DNA of 64,000 nucleotides from Enchytraeus crypticus (taxonomy: Eukaryota > Annelida > Clitellata > Enchytraeida > Enchytraeidae): NCBI GenBank assembly GCA_905160935.1, contig CAJHZI010000689.1:248001-312000 (forward strand), given 5' to 3'. Positions within the stretch are counted from its first letter, which is position 1, and every line of letters starts with the position of its first letter. Shown in pieces: positions 58,679 through 64,000 of the stretch. The notes below the pieces were generated by a model. The model worked only from the letters and a program-made list of their open reading frames with translations, was not told where the DNA came from and ran no database searches. Both the position numbers and the translations under genes were made by a program.

Positions 58679-60561
58679 ACTTCCATCAGCCTGGCCTATT
58701 GAAAGCAATTGCTTATACTGCGATGTTCAATGCATTACATTGCAATTAAAAAAAATCAAATATTCGTATTAGTTATACAAAAAAATCTACAGCAGTTTAT
58801 ACAAACAATTTATAGTAAAAAGTTCCGTAACGGTTTATAATATTTTATATTGATTAAATTTACCTTTTAAGATGATTTGTTTTTTAATATTTATATATTA
58901 TTCGTATTCCAGATTAATTATTCCAGATCCCAATCCCAACCATTTCTAATTTGGGATTCAAGGGAAGATGATGCTGATAATATATTATTCATATTACCAT
59001 TAAGTCTTCTATATACATGCAGTCGTTTAAAATAGGCATTTATAATGGCGGTGACTGTAACTGATCTTTGTGATTGCTTTACATAAAGTTGCTTCCACAT
59101 AATTTTGTGCAGTGCACTAATACATTTCCTCTGACTAGAACTATCGATCATCTTTCACAGTGCCCGATGTTGTCATACTCAGCGGCATCATTTTAATTGT
59201 TACTATGGCCGCAACGACAAATATTATGCTTACCTCCTCACACTTTAAAGCGATGCAGTATATACTATAATAGAATGTGAATGTGTGTGAACAATTGTAA
59301 TTACTGAATGATTTTATCAACGTTGACTCAGTATTCTGTACCCTTTCGTCTACGTTTAACATTCTCTTGCTTTAAATTTTACAACCCGCGAAGCTCGTCT
59401 AGGTTTAGCTTTCTCTTATTTTACGTATTACTTAACGTATTACTTAATTTCGTATTTCGTATTACTTAACGTTGTAAACGCTGGGTAAGATCAATTTGTC
59501 ATTAAATATATCGTAACTAAATAGTCTCCAACACTGAGTTATGAATTTTTCTTGGTTAAATCGTATTCGTCGATATATTTGTGTTGTTATTGTTTATTGT
59601 TATTGCTGTCACGACCATTCATTGCTATGACAAACGCTAAACCAAACCCATTGGCAGATAGACGAATGATAGCTTTAAATCTCACTGCATATAATTATCA
59701 TCCGTTGTCTTAATTCTCCCTTCATTTGTACTATGTTAAACTACTGCATTGAGTATGCCATCCATGCCTGGGCAACTTCGCGATTGCATGTAGCGTTGTG
59801 AGTTAAGTTAAACTCGTCCATACTTTGTTTTGTTTTGTGATTAATATCGCTGTGAATATACTGTACTTTTTATATGAATTCTGCGCATCATGGCATATAT
59901 CTGTACGCTACATATTGTAATTGAAATCAAGTATTTATAATATAAAAAGCGTTTTGATGTCGTGTTTGCTCATTTATTGCTCGAAAAATGAGAATGAATG
60001 TCTGTGTCATGACGAGTTGTAGTCGACATTCAGCATAATTTGCCCAAGATTCACAATTAATGAATTCTACAAAGCTACCATTCATTTTGACGTAAGTGAA
60101 AAAGGCAGCAAAAGGCACTAATTGTATACATATTGTAGGTTTAATTCCCCAACCGAAATCACAGAATTATGCAAAAATCAATACATATTAAACTAGAGAC
60201 ATGCATTTATCTTCAATGTATTTCTTTAGCAGTGTAATAGTAATGTTTTATCATTCCTACAATAATAAAATTTCTTCTAGTTTCTTAGTTTCTACCATAT
60301 ATAATTAATTGAATGTGATAGTCACGTTACACATCTCTTTTCTTTCCTACTGTCGATGTCACAATAGCACCTAAACCTTTATGAACCAGGTTCAGTCCTT
60401 AACAATAATCTTGTGATAATGAAGCGCACTTATCAGCCTAGTTAATTACAATGCATCTGTATCTTGTCCAGACGCCCATTTGCTTTCCTTACCGTGACCT
60501 CTGACCTACAATTGCATGCATATGCCTAGATTGCCTACTGCATACACAAACGCTATTTGAT
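58679..60561. other. Convergent intergenic region between galectin and UFSP genes
   Basis: The 1.9 kb between the two stop codons contains both 3' UTRs and a LINE-T tail near 58925-58980. Otherwise it is AT-rich DNA with no recognisable gene. Confidence 0.5.
58925..58980 (+). mobile_element. LINE-T tail
   Basis: tcccaatcccaaccatttct, aatttgggattcaagggaag and atgatgctgat. Confidence 0.6.
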
Positions 60562-60648
60562 TTAGAAGACGGCCGGAACTTGAGGCATGCACATATTGTA
60601 GTAGGCATTCTTATCCCAAAAGTCCGGACCCTTCCATCCGCACCAACC
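60562..60648 (-). CDS. UFSP2: UFSP last exon and stop
   Basis: On the minus strand the acceptor is ggtgtttag; 28 codons and TAA. It encodes [20 protein letters not shown] and MPQVPAVF, the conserved C-terminus of the family, followed directly by the stop. Confidence 0.95.
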   Translation of the reverse strand, partial: GWCGWKGPDFWDKNAYYNMCMPQVPAVF

Positions 60649-60887
60649 CTAAACACCACATAGACACAAACAAATCTATAGAATCAAGGGCAGATAGTAT
60701 CACACACATACAATCAAACATACCCGATTTGATCTGATCAGACACATCTTTTACCTTCACATACAGTTTCATACTTAACGTAATTCTACTTTATTTTACA
60801 TAAGTCAGAATCGATAACTTATTTAATTCTTCAAACATGAAAATGTAACATACATTTCGTAGAAACTGCAAGATAGAGAGAACAACC

Positions 60888-60957
<70 letters not shown>

Positions 60958-63347
60958 TAAACACTATAGATAGCAGAAACATAACGAAAGATACATGCAG
61001 AGATTCCAACCTTATCTTGAATGATCTTGATATCCTCTGCACCCGTGTAATGCGGATCTAGAATGAGAAACTTGACATCTCCACTCTGCTCGTTCCAGTC
61101 AACTCCCAATATTGTATGAGCTAAAACACCTCCGCCTAATCAATAAAACAACATGCGCATGTGTACTGCCGTAAACATAACATAACATAACATAAAATAC
61201 CAATAGCTTAGCATAATGTACTCATTCGTATATTGACGAATATAAGGGAAAAAATATGTAAATAAGTATATACGTAACTACATCAGAAACAGCAGTTAAG
61301 TATGAATCATAAAAATTAGATCAAGGCACATTCAGACTTCACTATATAAGCTGTAAAGAAGTAAACACGCATTATAGTGAATGATCAGCTATGTTGATAT
61401 CTATCACTTTTTTTAAAATACCACATGTTTAAACCGTTAGGCAAATAAAGACCATTTTCCATATAGCCAGTCCATTGAATGTCCGAGATTTTGCTCTCAG
61501 ATCAGCGCGGCCGGGATTCGAACCCACGAGGGCTCAATTTACCTCAGGATCTGTCATTTAAAATTTCATGACGTTACCCAACGCTATTAAGACATTCTAA
61601 GCGAGCAATTGAATGACAAGTAGCCCAGTTGTTAAAATCCACAAGTGGTATGATTACCTTAGATTATATAGTAGAGCTAGACAGTGAGCGACTAATTCTG
61701 CTAGAACTTAACTATTTAAAAAATTATTGTAGATTTACCGGCAAAATCCACAAATCCTTCTGTCTCTATAAGGACAAAATCCATTTTTAATATAAAATGT
61801 AATTTCAGCAAAAGCAAATAATTTCAAAAAGCTCCGCAGTTCAATTGGGTTGTTAGATTTATCGAGGGCAAGAGTATCGATAATTCACACATCATCATCA
61901 TTATCATCATCATCTTCCCTTAAATCCCAGTTTAACCAGGGTCTGGATAAGAATAGACTTTCTCCAGTTCTCCCCTTCTCACGATAATTCACATAGTAAA
62001 GGCATTATATAGGAATAGAGATCCACGCCTACTCTTCAACAGAAAACTGAGAAAATGTGAAAAGTCTAATTAAATGTATAAAACACTAGTCTTACCGATC
62101 ATCACAGGGGAACACTGGGTGTCAAAATGATGAGCAAGATCTCTTGCTTTGTCACTCATCTCAGCTCCGCTGCTTACGTGCAGTATCTTACTCGATATCT
62201 AGACATCGTTACACAGAATTACAACAATATTTCCATGCAGGATATCGTGTACATTCAGCAATGTCTACATGGGTGTGTCTAAATATACTGGCTGGCGTCA
62301 GTGGCGACGTCGGTAAGATATTCGACCGCGGATCAGTATGTGCGGGGTTCAAATCCTGGGCTCGCCGTTCACTGACATCGCTTTCGAGTGAGGAAACTGA
62401 CGTTAACCTTAGCTAGCTTTAGCTTTTAAATATACAGATATGAATGATAGAGGTGTTGATAAAACGAAGATGTCTATGAGCCGTGTGGTTTAATTAACGG
62501 CTCAACTCTGAATGTGTTATTGACGAGGAGGAAATGGCGCATATGATGCAACGCTGTCCGACTGGAGGAGCAATTACAAGACAAGATCTAAGAGAATTTA
62601 ATGATTTGGCGAAAAATGCGTTCAAAAATGGCTATATGTAAAAGGGCCTACTTCGATTGGTACATCAGTACTAACTCTCAGAAAGTTTGTAGGTAGTTTT
62701 CATTAATAATTTTCAACTAAGTCACTGAATAAGTAATGATTCTATATACCTCAGTAACCACATATAGATAAGTACACCGAAACGCAGCTCTACACTCATT
62801 AGCTACTAGCAAATCTCTCTCTTTAGTGTTCTTCTAGTGTTCAAATCGTAGATACATATTCCTACTCTCATGCTGATGTCATGTTCTATAAAGAGCAATC
62901 CATCGATTAACGAGTAAATCCTTTCATAAAATGTTATGTTTTATCCACACCTAAATGTAGCCTATAGCTTGGTAATAATATGGATTTAGTAGTTGGTTTC
63001 CAGTTTACATTCTCAGTTCTTGCTCAATCGCCTCTTACGACACACGAAGTACATAGTTGATCTATTCTTCAGCGTTTTGGAAACAACACAGGGAAGTGCG
63101 TCAAGTACATTTAGAAAAAATATGCAAAATGATTGCTTGATCCCAGTAACTATTACACACAAAGCAATCTAACTATACTGTACAATAAGTACATATTACA
63201 TAACAATACTCATAATACTATAGCATTGAATATAAAGCTAGAGCTCACACTGTAGAGATGATCGAGCACATAGCTCAGCTCTGTTGAACCGATCCATCTC
63301 TTAGACCCCACAAAACTCTTCTCCTTATCCCCCACATCCACAAGAGC
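60562..63347 (-). CDS. UFSP2: UFM1-specific protease (UFSP2-type), C-terminal part; 5' end beyond the window
   Basis: Four reverse-strand exons join in phase to 137 residues and a stop. They encode [67 protein letters not shown] and [18 protein letters not shown]. This is the C-terminal half of the UFSP peptidase C78 domain. UFSPs mature UFM1 and remove it from targets; UFSP2 acts largely at the ER. The Asp and His of the catalytic unit are in DPHYTG; the catalytic Cys lies in an upstream exon, presumably past position 64000. UFSP1 shares these motifs, so UFSP2 is favoured but not proven. The gene converges on the galectin gene. Confidence 0.9.
60888..60957. repeat. (GA)n microsatellite
   Basis: About 35 GA units with one AAAGA interruption, inside the last UFSP intron. 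Confidence 0.95.
61011..61135 (-). CDS. UFSP2: UFSP exon with catalytic Asp and His
   Basis: On the minus strand the acceptor is ttgattag and the donor aag|gttgga; 125 nt, phase 1 in, phase 0 out. It encodes [30 protein letters not shown] and [10 protein letters not shown]. The DPH motif carries the active-site Asp and His known from UFSP structures. Confidence 0.95.
61372..61605 (-). mobile_element. SINE-C copy
   Basis: atagtgaatgatcagctatg, aaccgttaggcaaat, gtccgagattttgctctcag, ggattcgaacccac and aaatttcatgacgttaccca. Nearly full length. Confidence 0.87.
61890..61978 (-). mobile_element. LINE-T 3' end
   Basis: The (ATC)n run, then cttcccttaaatcccagttt, aaccagggtctggataagaa and tagactttctcc. 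Confidence 0.8.
62096..62198 (-). CDS. UFSP2: UFSP exon
   Basis: On the minus strand the acceptor is gtctag and the donor atcg|gtaaga; 103 nt, phase 0 in, phase 1 out. It encodes [20 protein letters not shown] and [13 protein letters not shown]. Confidence 0.9.
62285..62425 (+). mobile_element. SINE-A copy
   Basis: tactggctggcgtcagtggc, gtaagatattcgaccgcgga, the B box ggttcaaatcc, the core actgacatcgctttcgagtg. In a UFSP intron. Confidence 0.92.
62830..63095 (-). mobile_element. SINE-E copy, diverged
   Basis: gtagatacatattcctactc, acgagtaaatcctttcataa, gttcttgctcaatcgcctct and tacgacacacgaag. Confidence 0.55.
63249..63347 (-). CDS. UFSP2: UFSP exon (first visible)
   Basis: Read on the minus strand, the acceptor is tataacag and the donor agt|gtgagc; 33 whole codons. 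It encodes [20 protein letters not shown] and [11 protein letters not shown]. Phase 0 in, so at least one further coding exon lies at higher coordinates; none was recognised up to 64000. Confidence 0.88.
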
Positions 63348-63351
63348 CTGT

Positions 63352-63515
63352 TATACAAAGTATTACACAGTATTACACAGAGACTGCTATACACAGTATT
63401 ACACAGAGACTGCTATACACAGTATTACACAGTATTACACAGAGCCTGTTATACAAAGTATTACACAGTATTACACAGTATTACACAGAGCCTGTTATAC
63501 AAAAAAGTATTACAC
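63352..63515. repeat. Nested short repeat, gtattacaca units
   Basis: gtattacaca and gagcctgttatacaaa / gagactgctatacaca alternate, starting right at the UFSP exon acceptor (63348-63350). Confidence 0.9.
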
Positions 63516-64000
63516 GTGTTGTATAAAACCTACATCAAATATGACGTAACCATTACATTCACAGACGCTCTGTAGTACTAATCCTTTATACTTTTACTTC
63601 ACTCTCATGTAAACGACCGAGAATAAAGATGCCAATACGACTATATTCTGTCATCGAATGCATCAATGTGATATAGTGATGCAGTGATACAATGTCCAGA
63701 AATTCAGTGGCAACGGCAATTACATATTTAAGTAAAGATGATTAAATCAGCTGAATGAAGCCATCAACTAACCTGGCCATGCATTACAATCTTTACCTCG
63801 CTGGACTTATGGTCAACTTTTAAAATTTAACATTTTCGAACTAAACTACTCAGTAATTGTTATCAAACAATAAAAGTTTGAGAAGCTTGCGAGGCTGATT
63901 AGTTGCAACTTTATCCTCCGACTGATACTGCTAGGAACCGAAACTTCGGCTCCAACAAAATCTAAAAAATGAGTCAAAAGTTGACTACTGCTTAATTAGT
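63501..64000. other. Right edge, presumed UFSP intron
   Basis: No coding similarity was seen on the minus strand although the UFSP gene must continue upstream, so this is most likely intron sequence. Confidence 0.45.

Noticed and set aside
60888-60957. GA-rich frames coding Ser/Leu repeats on the minus strand
   Set aside because: Microsatellite artefact. Only the adjacent 61011-61135 part is a real UFSP exon.

Overview
This is a eukaryotic (animal) nuclear window: AT-rich DNA with small exons, long introns with GT..AG borders, microsatellites, minisatellites and many degenerate retroposons. Three genes are supported by joining exons in phase and recognising the protein families. The repeat style and gene types suit a marine invertebrate, possibly a lophotrochozoan, but nothing here fixes the phylum.

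Layout. 1-15455 has no gene I can support; it holds simple repeats, minisatellites and old SINE and LINE pieces. 15456-42415 (+) is a complete 10-exon gene for a 620-residue cholinesterase/carboxylesterase-like protein with a signal peptide, an intact Ser-Glu-His triad, the C-terminal carboxylesterase disulfide pair and a C-terminal membrane helix. Its introns carry at least eight minisatellite arrays and many retroposons. 42416-50141 is mostly repeats and unassigned AT-rich DNA; it should hold the missing 5' end of the next gene. 50142-58678 (+) is a seven-exon gene (5' end not located) for a galectin with two carbohydrate-recognition domains joined by a 332-residue Pro/Gly/Tyr/Ser/Asn-rich linker resembling the collagen-like tail of galectin-3. 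60562-63347 (-) holds the last four exons of a UFM1-specific protease (UFSP2 type); its 5' part, with the catalytic Cys, lies beyond the right edge. The galectin and protease genes converge, 1.9 kb apart.

Mobile elements. I name families locally. SINE-A is tRNA-like with a 5' fold-back. SINE-B has a different tRNA-like head. SINE-C has a B-box-like motif. SINE-D ends in (TTA)n. SINE-E ends like LINE-G. One element derives from 5S rRNA. LINE-G is a non-LTR element with a (GA)n tail, LINE-T a non-LTR element with a (GAT)n tail, and a third LINE 3' end is inserted in a minisatellite. SINE-A, SINE-B and SINE-D share one central core although their heads differ.

The three genes have no evident common pathway: surface/secreted esterase, glycan-binding-type lectin, and UFM1 processing. 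The most unusual features are the two-domain galectin with a galectin-3-like linker and altered sugar-binding residues, the SINE core shared across families, and the linker exon that runs in frame into a LINE fragment. All calls are by eye; no database search was possible.
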